A stretch of 45,722 nucleotides of DNA. Source: an uncultured Oscillospiraceae bacterium. Lineage in GTDB: Bacteria > Bacillota > Clostridia > Oscillospirales > Oscillospiraceae. Numbering within the stretch: position 1 is the first letter of the stretch; the number at the start of each line of letters is the position of its first letter. The position numbers were made by a program, and so were the translations under genes. The stretch spans positions 1 through 45,722 of the forward strand of contig CAKTQP010000013.1 in NCBI GenBank assembly GCA_934597165.1, written 5' to 3'. The notes under the pieces were generated by a model that did no database searches, had not been told where the DNA came from, and was given only the letters and a program-made list of their open reading frames with translations. Positions 16,012 to 23,685 of the stretch are shown here, one piece after another.

Positions 16012-16323
16012 ATGTTGAAGGGTTCTGAATGGAATCGGGGTAGTATGTCCATCTTTTTGAATTTTGTAGAGGAGTGCGCGAAAAGGAACGCGGACAAGAA
16101 GCGCGTGCCGGCTGATCGAGCACATCCGGACTATCCGGAATATATTGAAAAATGCAAACGACTCCGGGATTGGTACATCGCGGAGTCTGAGGATTTGTGG
16201 GTGCCCACTGGCGGCCGTGATGGCAACACAGCCCTCTACGCAGTGCAGAGGGAGCACAATCGGCGGCTGAAGGAGCTGCAAAAGGAGTATTGGTATCTGT
16301 TTGAGGAGCGGAAAGATGGATAA
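16012..16323 (+). CDS. hypothetical small protein
   Basis: 103 residues from ATG 16012, behind GGGAGAG. The protein is highly charged and helical, with no recognised family. Its composition is noticeably AT-richer than most neighbours, and it overlaps the next small gene by 8 bp. The pair lies directly 3' of a tRNA-Arg gene, a common landing place for mobile elements, so it may be leftover cargo. Confidence 0.6.
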   Translation: MLKGSEWNRGSMSIFLNFVEECAKRNADKKRVPADRAHPDYPEYIEKCKRLRDWYIAESEDLWVPTGGRDGNTALYAVQREHNRRLKELQKEYWYLFEERKDG

Positions 16324-16522
16324 AGCGGAAGCGCTGGCGTTGGGGATTTCCAAGGAACTGCTGTACGTGATACAGGAAGACCCGGTGTTGAGGCATGACC
16401 CGGAGGTCTGCGCCAGGTTCAACGAGTTGGCAAAGCGGGAGTTTGAAGGGCGGATAGAGGATTATTCGCCGGATGTTCACTACGATTACAACCGACGCCG
16501 AGCAAAAGAAAAAGCTCTGTGA
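16316..16522 (+). CDS. hypothetical small protein
   Basis: 68 residues from ATG 16316, 8 nt after GAGGAG and overlapping the previous stop, so translationally coupled. Acidic in the middle and basic at the C-terminus (NRRRAKEK). No family is recognised; its company suggests it works with, or arrived with, the preceding gene. Confidence 0.58.
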   Translation: MDKAEALALGISKELLYVIQEDPVLRHDPEVCARFNELAKREFEGRIEDYSPDVHYDYNRRRAKEKAL

Positions 16523-16544
16523 CCCAAACGATCACAGAGCTTCT
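16507..16544 (-). terminator. terminator of tRNA-Arg
   Basis: An 11-bp stem (AAGCTCTGTGA with TCACAGAGCTT) is followed on the minus strand by TTTCTTTT-type sequence. Confidence 0.82.
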
Positions 16545-16545
16545 A

Positions 16546-16622
16546 TGGTACGCCCGAAGGGACTCGAACCCCCAGCCTTCAGAACCGGAATCTGACGCTC
16601 TATCCAATTGAACTACGAGCGC
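16546..16622 (-). tRNA. tRNA-Arg (anticodon CCG), CCA encoded
   Basis: The reverse complement folds as a cloverleaf: acceptor GCGCTCG with CGGGCGT, anticodon stem TCAGA/TCTGA around loop TTCCGGT, and T-arm GGGGG-TTCGAGT-CCC. The CCG anticodon reads CGG codons, which are frequent in this GC-rich genome. CCA is genome-encoded. Confidence 0.95.
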
Positions 16623-16648
16623 ATACCATGCTTTTCCTAAGCTTAGTT

Positions 16649-16677
16649 ATTATATCAGGTCTTCCGCCGGTTGTAAA
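16649..16677 (-). promoter_or_regulatory. promoter of tRNA-Arg
   Basis: On the minus strand TTTACA and TATAAT are 17 bp apart, about 27 bp before the tRNA 5' end. Confidence 0.8.
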
Positions 16678-16707
16678 GGGGAAATTGAAAACTTTTTTCT
16701 GAAAAGA

Positions 16708-16736
16708 TTGTCAAAGGGGAAGGGCTGTGCTAAAAT
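16708..16736 (+). promoter_or_regulatory. sigma-A promoter of the DivIVA-like gene
   Basis: TTGTCA, 17 bp, TAAAAT; the ATG lies 50 bp downstream behind CAGGAGGG. Confidence 0.72.
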
Positions 16737-16786
16737 GAAACGACAAAAGAGAGGACAATCCCAACCATGTAACAGGAGGGTATGAT

Positions 16787-17590
16787 ATGGAACAGAATAT
16801 GCAATTCCGCAGCGCCGGATTTGGCGGGTTCAACCGTCAGGACGTTTTGAATTATATCGAAGAGACCACCAAGGAATACAACCAGCGGGTAGAGGAGCTG
16901 CGCGCCCAGTGCGAGGCCGCCCAGGCGGAGACTGACGAGCTGCGCATGGCGCTCAGCGAGAGCAAGAAGCAGGAAGTCAACTTGCAGGAACGAGTGGACG
17001 AGCTGCTCCAGGAGAAGGATGCCCTGCTCACCCGTGTGAAGAAGTTAGAACCTCTTCAGGCACAGGTCACCCTGCTCCACTCCCGGGTGGAAGCCCTGAC
17101 TCCGGACGCCGAGGCTTATGCCGGTCTGCGCAATCAGATCTCCGACATCGAGCTGGAAGCCCGGCAGCGTGCCGGTGAGATCCTGGCACAGGCCAAGCAG
17201 AAGGCGGAGGAGATCACCGCCAGCGCCCAGTCTCAGGCAGACGCCCTCCGCGACCAGACCCAGACTGCGGCGGAAGAGCAGCTCACCCAGGCGCGTGCGC
17301 AGGCGGAGGACATCGTGACCCAGGCCAACCAGTCCGCCGCCGCCGTCACCACCGATGCACAGCATAAGGTGGAAGCAGAACAGGAGCGCGTCCAGGATCT
17401 GCGCAGCAAGACCCAGAGCGCCCTGGCCGAGACCGGCGCCGTGGTGCGCTCCATCGTGGTCAACTCTGTAGCCGAGATCGAACGCATCAAGGACGCTCTG
17501 ATGTCCCTGAAAGCCACCTATACCCAGGCTCAGGACGACCTGACCCCCGAAGCACCCGCCGAGACCTCAGAGGAACCCAAGGATGAGTAA
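16787..17590 (+). CDS. DivIVA-domain coiled-coil protein
   Basis: 267 residues. The N-terminal QFRSAGFGGFNRQDVLNYIE block (residues 6-25) is a DivIVA-type membrane-targeting region. Residues 30-235 form a long coiled coil with Gln/Ala-rich heptads, and the C-terminal tail is acidic. DivIVA/GpsB-like proteins mark curved membranes or septa in Gram-positives. The stop lies inside the next gene (overlap of 8 bp), so a fumarase beta-type subunit is translationally coupled to it, which is unexpected. Confidence 0.82.
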   Translation: MEQNMQFRSAGFGGFNRQDVLNYIEETTKEYNQRVEELRAQCEAAQAETDELRMALSESKKQEVNLQERVDELLQEKDALLTRVKKLEPLQAQVTLLHSRVEALTPDAEAYAGLRNQISDIELEARQRAGEILAQAKQKAEEITASAQSQADALRDQTQTAAEEQLTQARAQAEDIVTQANQSAAAVTTDAQHKVEAEQERVQDLRSKTQSALAETGAVVRSIVVNSVAEIERIKDALMSLKATYTQAQDDLTPEAPAETSEEPKDE

Positions 17591-18140
17591 GACCTATCAC
17601 CTGCACACCAGTCAGCTCCGCGCCGCCATCGATCAGCTCCAGGCCGGCGACCGGGTGCTGCTGACCGGCACCATTTACACCGCACGAGACGCCGCTCACA
17701 AACGTTTGTTCGCCCTGTTGGACGAGGGCAAGGAGCTGCCCTTCCCCCTGAAGGACGCCGTCATCTACTACGCTGGTCCCACCCCTGCCCAGCAGGGACT
17801 GCCCATGGGCGCCTGCGGCCCCACCACCGCCAGCCGGATGAACGCCTTCGCGCCCCGACTGCTGGACTTGGGTCTGGCGGCCATCATCGGCAAGGGGCAG
17901 ATGAGCGAAGAGGTGGCCCAGGCGCTCATCCGCAACCACAGCTGCTTCTTCGCCGCCGTAGGCGGGGCCGGTGCCCTCATCGCCCGGTGTATCCACGTGG
18001 CGGACGTCATCGCCTTCGACGAGCTGGGCTGCGAGTCCATCAAGCGCTTTCAGGTGGAGGATCTGCCTTTGACGGTGGCCATGGACTGCCACGGGGGCAA
18101 CCTCTATGAGAGCGGCAGAAAATTATATCAGGTTATTTGA
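17583..18140 (+). CDS. class I fumarase/tartrate dehydratase beta-type subunit, alone
   Basis: 185 residues, a typical length for the separate beta subunit of two-subunit class I hydro-lyases (fumarate or L-tartrate dehydratase). Recognisable stretches: GDRVLLTGTIYTARDAAHKR, YYAGPTP, GPTTASRMN, IIGKGQM and AVGGAGAL. The iron-sulfur alpha subunit, normally adjacent and co-transcribed, is not in the window. It therefore either pairs with a distant alpha gene or has another role. It overlaps the DivIVA-like gene upstream. Confidence 0.88.
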   Translation: MSKTYHLHTSQLRAAIDQLQAGDRVLLTGTIYTARDAAHKRLFALLDEGKELPFPLKDAVIYYAGPTPAQQGLPMGACGPTTASRMNAFAPRLLDLGLAAIIGKGQMSEEVAQALIRNHSCFFAAVGGAGALIARCIHVADVIAFDELGCESIKRFQVEDLPLTVAMDCHGGNLYESGRKLYQVI

Positions 18141-18158
18141 GCGAAAGGGAGGATGAGG

Positions 18159-18992
18159 ATGCGACTGTTAGGCGCCGTCATCGGCGATATTTCCGGCTCC
18201 TGGTATGAGTTCCGGGGGTACAAACAGCGTCCCGCCACGCTGGTCACTCAGCGGGATTTTTTCACGGACGACTCTGTGCTCACCTTGGCCGTGGCCGAGG
18301 GGATGATGAACGGATTTGAGAAAGTAGATCGCACCAAATTGCAGGACGAGGACGTTCAGGCTGCATTTCGCCTGGAGATCGTCAAGAGCATCTGCGAATT
18401 TGCCCACCGTTACCCGGATGCCGGGTATGGCAACACCTTCGTCCGCTGGTACGCCGAAGCCTACAAGCGGCAGGTGTACCAGCCCTACAACAGCTGGGGC
18501 AACGGCTCCGCCATGCGGGCGTCCTTCGCCGGTTGGGCGGCGCAGTCTCTGGAGGAGGCGTTGCTGTTGGGCAAGCTCTCCGCGGAAGTGACCCACAACC
18601 ACCCGGAGGGCATCAAGGGTGCTCAGGCCATCGCGGCGGGCATCTACCTGCTCCGGAGCGGCAAGTCTAAGGCGGACGTGCGGGAGTACCTGTCCCAGAT
18701 GTACGACCTCAACTTCACCCTGGATGAGATTCGACCCACCTATCGTTTTGAGGTGAGCTGTCAGAAGTCAGTGCCCCAGGCCATCAACGCCTTTTTGGAG
18801 GCGGAGGACTTTGAGGACACCCTCAAAAACGCCCTCTCCATCGGCGGCGACGCGGACACCCTGGCCGCCATGGCTGGCAGTCTGGCAGAAGCCTGCTATC
18901 CCATCCCGACGGATTTGGAGGAACGGGCGTGGGCGAAGCTGACGCCGGATCTGCAGGCGGTGGTGTGCCGAGCCAACGAATTTTTAGCGTAA
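18159..18992 (+). CDS. ADP-ribosylglycohydrolase-family protein
   Basis: 277 residues from ATG 18159, 7 nt after GGGAGG (an ATG at 18153 is too close). Metal-binding motifs of the DraG fold are present: GAVIGDISGS at the N-terminus, TDDSVLTLAVAEG near 35-47, and GGDADTLAAMAGSLAEA near the C-terminus. The family removes ADP-ribose from arginine or other groups on proteins or nucleic acids. No ADP-ribosyltransferase is visible nearby. It starts 18 bp after the fumarase-like gene and probably shares its transcript. Confidence 0.88.
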   Translation: MRLLGAVIGDISGSWYEFRGYKQRPATLVTQRDFFTDDSVLTLAVAEGMMNGFEKVDRTKLQDEDVQAAFRLEIVKSICEFAHRYPDAGYGNTFVRWYAEAYKRQVYQPYNSWGNGSAMRASFAGWAAQSLEEALLLGKLSAEVTHNHPEGIKGAQAIAAGIYLLRSGKSKADVREYLSQMYDLNFTLDEIRPTYRFEVSCQKSVPQAINAFLEAEDFEDTLKNALSIGGDADTLAAMAGSLAEACYPIPTDLEERAWAKLTPDLQAVVCRANEFLA

Positions 18993-19000
18993 CGCATGAG

Positions 19001-19032
19001 AAAAAGTCAGGTTGAAAAACCTGACTTTTTTT
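19001..19032. terminator. bidirectional terminator
   Basis: AAAGTCAGGTT-GAAA-AACCTGACTTT flanked by A and T runs; it ends the ADP-ribosylglycohydrolase transcript and the convergent metallohydrolase gene. Confidence 0.92.
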
Positions 19033-19033
19033 G

Positions 19034-19840
19034 TTACCAATTCAGCTGTAACCCAACGCCTACCTCGTGGATGGGGATGACCCGATGCATCTCCGCCTTG
19101 GCCCGGAAGGAGACGCAGTGGCAGGGGTAGAGGTGCTGGAGGTTCTGCGCCTGGAAATAGGCGATGGTGTCCTGTAGCCGCTGGTCGCAGTGGAACAGGT
19201 GGAACCCGCCGATGACGCCCAAAACCGGTTGGCCGGGGAAGAGGGTCTTGGCGTATTCTATAATGTTGCAAATGCCGCTGTGGGAACAGCCGGTGAGGAT
19301 ATAGAGGCCGTCGGCTGTGTGGTAGACCAGGGCGGAGTCGTCCAATAGCACGTCCGGTCGCCAGGCGGTGCCGTCCCAGGTTTCGCCGATGGGTGTCCTT
19401 GGTTCAAAGACTTGGGTGGTGGGGATCTTGCCCAGATAGGTCAGGTGGGGTGTCAGTTCCACCGGTTCGGTGGATAGGTGAAGATTGCAGGACTGTTCCA
19501 GTTCCCTTGCAGAAAACGGACAGCCGATGTCCTGCCCGTCCACCCGTTTGGGCTGGAAGCAGAGGGGGTGGGTCAGCACCGTCTTGCCCTCCAAGAGGCC
19601 GGCGTCCCGGAGGAAGCGCAGGCCGCGGGTGTGGTCGTTGTGGCCGTGGGAGAGGACGATGGTGTCCACCTGGGCCAGGTCGATGCCCATGGCCTGGCTG
19701 TTGCGCAGGCACACGTCGGAGTAGCCGGTGTCCAGCAAAATTTTGCGCCCGTCCGTCTCGATGTGGAAGCAGAGGGCGGGTTCGCCCAGGTAGTACTGGT
19801 CGATGTGGGTGTGGTTGTCCGTGAGAACGGTCAGCTTCAT
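19034..19840 (-). CDS. metallo-beta-lactamase-fold hydrolase
   Basis: 268 residues from ATG 19840 (GAGGTG 6 nt upstream; the longer frame is antisense to the Crp gene). SHGHNDHT gives His65, His67, Asp69 and His70 of the binuclear metal site, with GCSHSGI and a late histidine. This pattern matches the group annotated as dihydropteridine/RFA-P synthase-like hydrolases. The true substrate is unknown. It is divergent from a Crp/Fnr regulator, a pairing that suggests regulation by it. Confidence 0.8.
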   Translation of the reverse strand: MKLTVLTDNHTHIDQYYLGEPALCFHIETDGRKILLDTGYSDVCLRNSQAMGIDLAQVDTIVLSHGHNDHTRGLRFLRDAGLLEGKTVLTHPLCFQPKRVDGQDIGCPFSARELEQSCNLHLSTEPVELTPHLTYLGKIPTTQVFEPRTPIGETWDGTAWRPDVLLDDSALVYHTADGLYILTGCSHSGICNIIEYAKTLFPGQPVLGVIGGFHLFHCDQRLQDTIAYFQAQNLQHLYPCHCVSFRAKAEMHRVIPIHEVGVGLQLNW

Positions 19841-19864
19841 CGTGTCACCTCGCAGGGAAAAGGG

Positions 19865-19893
19865 TTGCGTTTTTCGGGAAAAGTGGGTACAAT
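19865..19893 (+). promoter_or_regulatory. promoter of the Crp/Fnr gene
   Basis: TTGCGT, 17 bp, TACAAT, followed by a 6-bp dyad GTTGGA-AA-TCCAAC at 19916-19929 that could be an autoregulatory operator. Confidence 0.6.
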
Positions 19894-19933
19894 AGAGAAA
19901 AATAAGTTGGAAATCCAACGAAAGGAGGGGCTT

Positions 19934-20623
19934 ATGAACCGATTTATCCCCATCTTGCAGCGCTCCGCCCTCTTTCGCGGGCTGACGCCCGACGAATTGG
20001 AGCAGCTGCTCCAGCGGCAGCCGCCGGTGTGCCGGACGTATCAGAAGAAGGAATACCTGCTCCACGCCGGAGAGCCCATCGACCGGTTCGGCCTGGTGGT
20101 GGAGGGGAGCGTGACGGTGATGAAGGAGGATTTCTGGGGCAACCGGAACATTCTGGCCAAGATCCAGCCCGGCGAGCTCTTCGCCGAGACCTACGCCATC
20201 GCCGCCCATCAGGTGCTGGGGGTCAGCGTCATGACCGACGAGGGCGCCACCGTCCTCTTCTTCCACATGGGGGAGTTCCTCGCCCCCACGGCGGAGCCGG
20301 ACAAGCTGTCTGGCCAGATGCTGCGCAACTTATTGCAAGTCATCACCCAGAAAAATCTACAGCTCAACGCCAAACTGACCCACCTGACCCAGCGCACCAC
20401 ACGGGAAAAACTGCTGTCCTACCTGTCGGAAGAGTCCTTGCGTCAAGGACGTTCCGAGTTCGACATCCCCTTCAACCGCCAGCAGCTGGCGGACTACCTG
20501 TCCGTCAACCGCAGCGCCATGTCTCAGGAGCTGTGCCAGCTCCGGGACGAGGGACGCCTCCAGTTCCGGCGGAACCACTTCGCCCTCCTGCGCCCGCCGG
20601 TCACTCATCCAGGTCGGCCGTGA
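19934..20623 (+). CDS. Crp/Fnr-family transcription regulator
   Basis: 229 residues from ATG 19934 behind AAAGGAGGGG. Residues 1-120 are a cyclic-nucleotide-type beta-roll sensor (LLHAGEPIDRFGLVVEGSVTV), then the dimer helix and a Crp winged helix (NRQQLADYLSVNRSAMSQELCQL). No Fnr-like N-terminal cysteine cluster is visible, so iron-sulfur oxygen sensing is not supported. The gene overlaps the convergent GIY-YIG gene by 23 bp and is divergent from the metallohydrolase it may control. Confidence 0.87.
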   Translation: MNRFIPILQRSALFRGLTPDELEQLLQRQPPVCRTYQKKEYLLHAGEPIDRFGLVVEGSVTVMKEDFWGNRNILAKIQPGELFAETYAIAAHQVLGVSVMTDEGATVLFFHMGEFLAPTAEPDKLSGQMLRNLLQVITQKNLQLNAKLTHLTQRTTREKLLSYLSEESLRQGRSEFDIPFNRQQLADYLSVNRSAMSQELCQLRDEGRLQFRRNHFALLRPPVTHPGRP

Positions 20624-20864
20624 AGCCCACGCCCAACGCTGCCTTCTCCTGGTGGCTCAGCTGCTTGATCTCCCACTCCCGGCGCATGGCCTCCGACTTG
20701 GTCGCCCAGGTCTCGTAGTAATACAGGGTCACCGGCCGTCGGGCGCGGGTGTATTTCGCCCCGGTGCCCCGGTTGTGGGCGGCCAGCCGCCGTTCCAGGC
20801 AGGTGGTCCAGCCGGTGTAAAAGGTGCCGTCGGCGCAGCGCACGATGTAGGTATAATTGCTCAT
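20601..20864 (-). CDS. GIY-YIG domain protein (UPF0213 type)
   Basis: 87 residues: a minimal GIY-YIG fold with YTYIVRCADGTFYTGWT, the conserved arginine in LERRLAAHN and Glu in EAMRREWEIKQL. Small stand-alone proteins of this group are nucleases or nuclease relatives of unclear role. Its start overlaps the stop of the Tet(M)-like/NYN gene by 4 bp, so the two are co-transcribed. Confidence 0.85.
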   Translation of the reverse strand: MSNYTYIVRCADGTFYTGWTTCLERRLAAHNRGTGAKYTRARRPVTLYYYETWATKSEAMRREWEIKQLSHQEKAALGVGFTADLDE

Positions 20865-23479
20865 TTCCGGAAGGGCAGAGGCTGGTCAGGGGTGCGGTAG
20901 TGCTCCAGCATCCGGTCGATCTCCGCGTTCACCGCATCCACCTCCGTCCGGAAGGCGCTGGCGGAAATGCGGGTGGCGTGGTTGCCCAGGATGATCATTT
21001 GCACCGTGTGGTCGGAGGTGGCCACCCGCACCCGGTACTTCTTGCCCAGCTGGTAGGACGCCTTTTCAATGTAGGTGTCCGCCGTCTCCGCCTCCTGGGT
21101 GTACACCACGTCCACGTTGTGGTGCCGCTCCACGTGGCGGGTGCCGCCTTTGACTTTGTAGGCGTCGAAGACCACGATGACATGACATTTGTGATACCCT
21201 TGGTAGTTGCTCAGCATGTGGATGAGCCGTTCCCGGGCGGCGTCCAGGCTGGATTTGGACAGCTCCTTCAGGTCGTCCCAGGCGAAGATGATGTTGTAGC
21301 CGTCCACCAGCAGGTATTCCTCCACCTTGGAGAACTCCTTCAGGGTGACCGACTTCATCTCTTTCGGCCGGCGGGGCGCCTTGGTGGGCTGGAAGTCCTT
21401 GGGTTTCACAGCGCCGTAGGTGCGCTCAAAAATTTCCAATAATTCTTTATCCAAGACCGCCCCATCCACGTCGGAACGCTTCCGGCGTTGGGGGTGGTCT
21501 TCCTCTGTCTCGACCACCTCCGGATGCCAGGCGTATTCCAGGTGCATCTGCTGATCCACCTTGTCCCAGTCCACGATGTCCGTGCCCCCGTGGGAGCAGA
21601 ACACCGAGTCCGCCGTGTTGTCAAAGTCCCCGTCCGGGTCGTAGCACATGGCGGCGATGACCTCGTCGGGGTTGTGGCAGGGCTGGTAGTCCTGCACCCG
21701 CAGGAACAGCCGTCCGTGTCCTTTGGTGTAGGCGGCCACCTCCACCGGATAGCTCCGCATGGTGGCCACCGGCGCGGTGCCGGTCAAAATGGCTCGGTCG
21801 CCCACCTGTTCCGGCCCCTCAAAGGTGCCCGACATCTTCTGGATGTCCGCGATGGCGCGTCCCACGTGCTCCGTGGGCAGCTCCAGCCGGAAGGCGTACC
21901 AGGGTTCCAGCAAGATGCTCTGGGCTCGGCGCAGTCCGTGGCGGACGGCGCGATAGGTCGCCTGGCGGAAGTCGCCGCCCTCGGTGTGCTTCACGTGGGC
22001 GCGTCCGGTGAGGATGCTGATGCGCATATCGGTGATGGGGGAGCCGGTGAGGACGCCGATGTGCTCCTTCTCCATCAGGTGGGTGAGGATGAGCCGCTGC
22101 CAGTTCAAGTCCAGCACGTCCTGACTGCACAGGCTGCCGAAGACCAGCCCGCTGCCCCGGGGCAGCGGTTCCAGCAGCAGGTGTACCTCGGCGTAGTGGC
22201 GCAAAGGCTCAAAGTGCCCCACGCCCTCCACTGGGGCGGCGATGGTCTCCTTATATAAGATGTTGCCCGAGCTGAAGCTGACCTCCAACCCGAACCGGTC
22301 GGCGATGACCCGTTTCATAATCTCCAACTGAATCTCGCCCATGAGCTGGATGTGGATCTCCTGCAAGGTCTGATTCCAAATCAGATGGAGCTGCGGGTCC
22401 TCCTCCATCAGCGTCTTCAGCTGCAAGAACGCCCCGTACACGTCGGTGCCCTCGGGCAGGAGCATCTGATAGGTGAGGACCGGTTCCAAGATGGGCTTTT
22501 CCGCGTCCGGCTCGTCCCCCAGGCCGTCCCCGGGCAGGGTGTGGGTGAGACCGGTGACGGCGCAGACCATCCCGGCGGTGACCTGCTGGGCGGTGGTGAA
22601 TTTGGCGCCGGAGTAGATGCGTATCTGGTCCACTTTTTCCGACCAGGCGTCCTCAGTGTCCGGGTGGCCGGACAGGGTGGTCTTCACGGCCAGCGTGCCG
22701 CCGGTGAGCTTGAGCCAGGTCAGGCGGGTGCCCTGTTCGTCGTGGGAGATCTTGAACACCTTGGCGCGGAACCCTTTGGGGTAGTCCGGCACCTGGGTGT
22801 AGCGCTCCAGGCCGTCCAAAAACTCCGACACCCCTTCCAGCTTCAGCGCGGAGCCGAAGTAGCAGGGGAACACCGCCCCCTTGGCGATGGCGTCGGTGAG
22901 AGCGTCGTCGGTCACGTGGCCGCTGTCCAAAAATTGGTTCAAAAGTGCCTCGTCGCACATGGCCACCTGCTCTTGGAAGGCGTCCCCCGCCTGGTCGGGG
23001 GAGAAGTCCACGCAGCCGTCCCCCAGCAGGGATTTCAGCTCGTCCAACAGCGCCTCCCGCCCCAGGCCGTTCAGGTCGGTCTTGTTGACGAAGAGGAAGG
23101 TGGGGATGTGGTACTGCCGCAGCAGATCCCACAGGGTGGCGGTGTGGCCTTGCACGCCATCAGTGGCGCTGATGACCAGGATGGCGTAGTCCAGCACCTG
23201 GAGGGTGCGTTCCATCTCGGCGGAGAAATCCACGTGGCCGGGGGTGTCCAGCAGGGTGATGACCTTGGTGGGCAGGGGGAGGACGGCCTGCTTGGAGAAG
23301 ATGGTGATGCCCCGCTCCCGCTCCAGGGCGAAGGTGTCCAAAAAGGCGGTGCCGTGATCCACCCGCCCCATCTCTTTGATGCCGCCGCACAGGTAGAGCA
23401 GCCCTTCGGAGAGGGTAGTCTTGCCGGCGTCCACGTGAGCGAGGATGCCCACGACCAGTTGTCTGTTTTGTTCTTTCAT
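20861..23479 (-). CDS. Tet(M)-like ribosomal GTPase fused to a Rae1/YacP-type NYN ribonuclease domain
   Basis: 872 residues from ATG 23479. Residues 1-about 640 align with the EF-G/Tet(M) family: P-loop AHVDAGKTTL, DTPGHVDF, NKTD, and domain IV with VLTGSPITDM. The Tet(M) drug-displacing loop (SPVSTP) is replaced by a stretch reading HVKHTEGGDF, so tetracycline resistance is doubtful. Residues about 718-860 match B. subtilis Rae1/YacP: LLVDGYNIIFAW, VIVVFDAYKVKG, ETADTYIEK, VATSDHTVQ. Rae1 cleaves mRNA in the ribosomal A site, so the fusion joins A-site binding to an A-site nuclease (inference). Tet(M) alone is about 640 residues. Confidence 0.88.
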   Translation of the reverse strand: MKEQNRQLVVGILAHVDAGKTTLSEGLLYLCGGIKEMGRVDHGTAFLDTFALERERGITIFSKQAVLPLPTKVITLLDTPGHVDFSAEMERTLQVLDYAILVISATDGVQGHTATLWDLLRQYHIPTFLFVNKTDLNGLGREALLDELKSLLGDGCVDFSPDQAGDAFQEQVAMCDEALLNQFLDSGHVTDDALTDAIAKGAVFPCYFGSALKLEGVSEFLDGLERYTQVPDYPKGFRAKVFKISHDEQGTRLTWLKLTGGTLAVKTTLSGHPDTEDAWSEKVDQIRIYSGAKFTTAQQVTAGMVCAVTGLTHTLPGDGLGDEPDAEKPILEPVLTYQMLLPEGTDVYGAFLQLKTLMEEDPQLHLIWNQTLQEIHIQLMGEIQLEIMKRVIADRFGLEVSFSSGNILYKETIAAPVEGVGHFEPLRHYAEVHLLLEPLPRGSGLVFGSLCSQDVLDLNWQRLILTHLMEKEHIGVLTGSPITDMRISILTGRAHVKHTEGGDFRQATYRAVRHGLRRAQSILLEPWYAFRLELPTEHVGRAIADIQKMSGTFEGPEQVGDRAILTGTAPVATMRSYPVEVAAYTKGHGRLFLRVQDYQPCHNPDEVIAAMCYDPDGDFDNTADSVFCSHGGTDIVDWDKVDQQMHLEYAWHPEVVETEEDHPQRRKRSDVDGAVLDKELLEIFERTYGAVKPKDFQPTKAPRRPKEMKSVTLKEFSKVEEYLLVDGYNIIFAWDDLKELSKSSLDAARERLIHMLSNYQGYHKCHVIVVFDAYKVKGGTRHVERHHNVDVVYTQEAETADTYIEKASYQLGKKYRVRVATSDHTVQMIILGNHATRISASAFRTEVDAVNAEIDRMLEHYRTPDQPLPFRK

Positions 23480-23518
23480 ATCGTATCCCATCCCATTGAT
23501 CGGGTTATTTTCCCCTCT

Positions 23519-23547
23519 AGGATACACGAAAATGCCAGCGGATGCAA
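23519..23547 (-). promoter_or_regulatory. promoter of the Tet(M)-like/NYN gene
   Basis: On the minus strand TTGCAT and TATCCT are 17 bp apart. The ribosome binding site before ATG 23479 is weak (GGGAT-type). Confidence 0.6.
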
Positions 23548-23598
23548 GAAAACAGCTCGAAAATCTCCGGTTTGTTGGCCGATTTTCCAGCTGTTTTC
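23548..23598. repeat. 18-bp inverted repeat between divergent promoters
   Basis: Arms 23548-23565 and 23581-23598 are complementary at 17 of 18 positions, with a 15-nt centre. The repeat abuts the -35 boxes of both divergent promoters (23542-23547 minus; 23607-23612 plus). It could be a shared operator or a hairpin; no T tract follows, so a terminator is less likely. Confidence 0.7.
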
Positions 23599-23606
23599 GC
23601 AAAAAA

Positions 23607-23635
23607 TTGACGGGACGCCCGGACTCTGCTATGAT
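23607..23635 (+). promoter_or_regulatory. promoter of the EcfT-like gene
   Basis: TTGACG, 17 bp, TATGAT, 50 bp upstream of the ATG. Confidence 0.75.
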
Positions 23636-23685
23636 AACGTCAGAACGCAGACCCGCGCGCGCAGCGGAGGAAAGGAGGGCGAGGG

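Noticed and set aside
20861..23479. Acquired tetracycline resistance gene
   Set aside because: The drug-dislodging loop of Tet(M) is not conserved and an NYN nuclease is fused on; core-genome style neighbours and no mobile element flank it.
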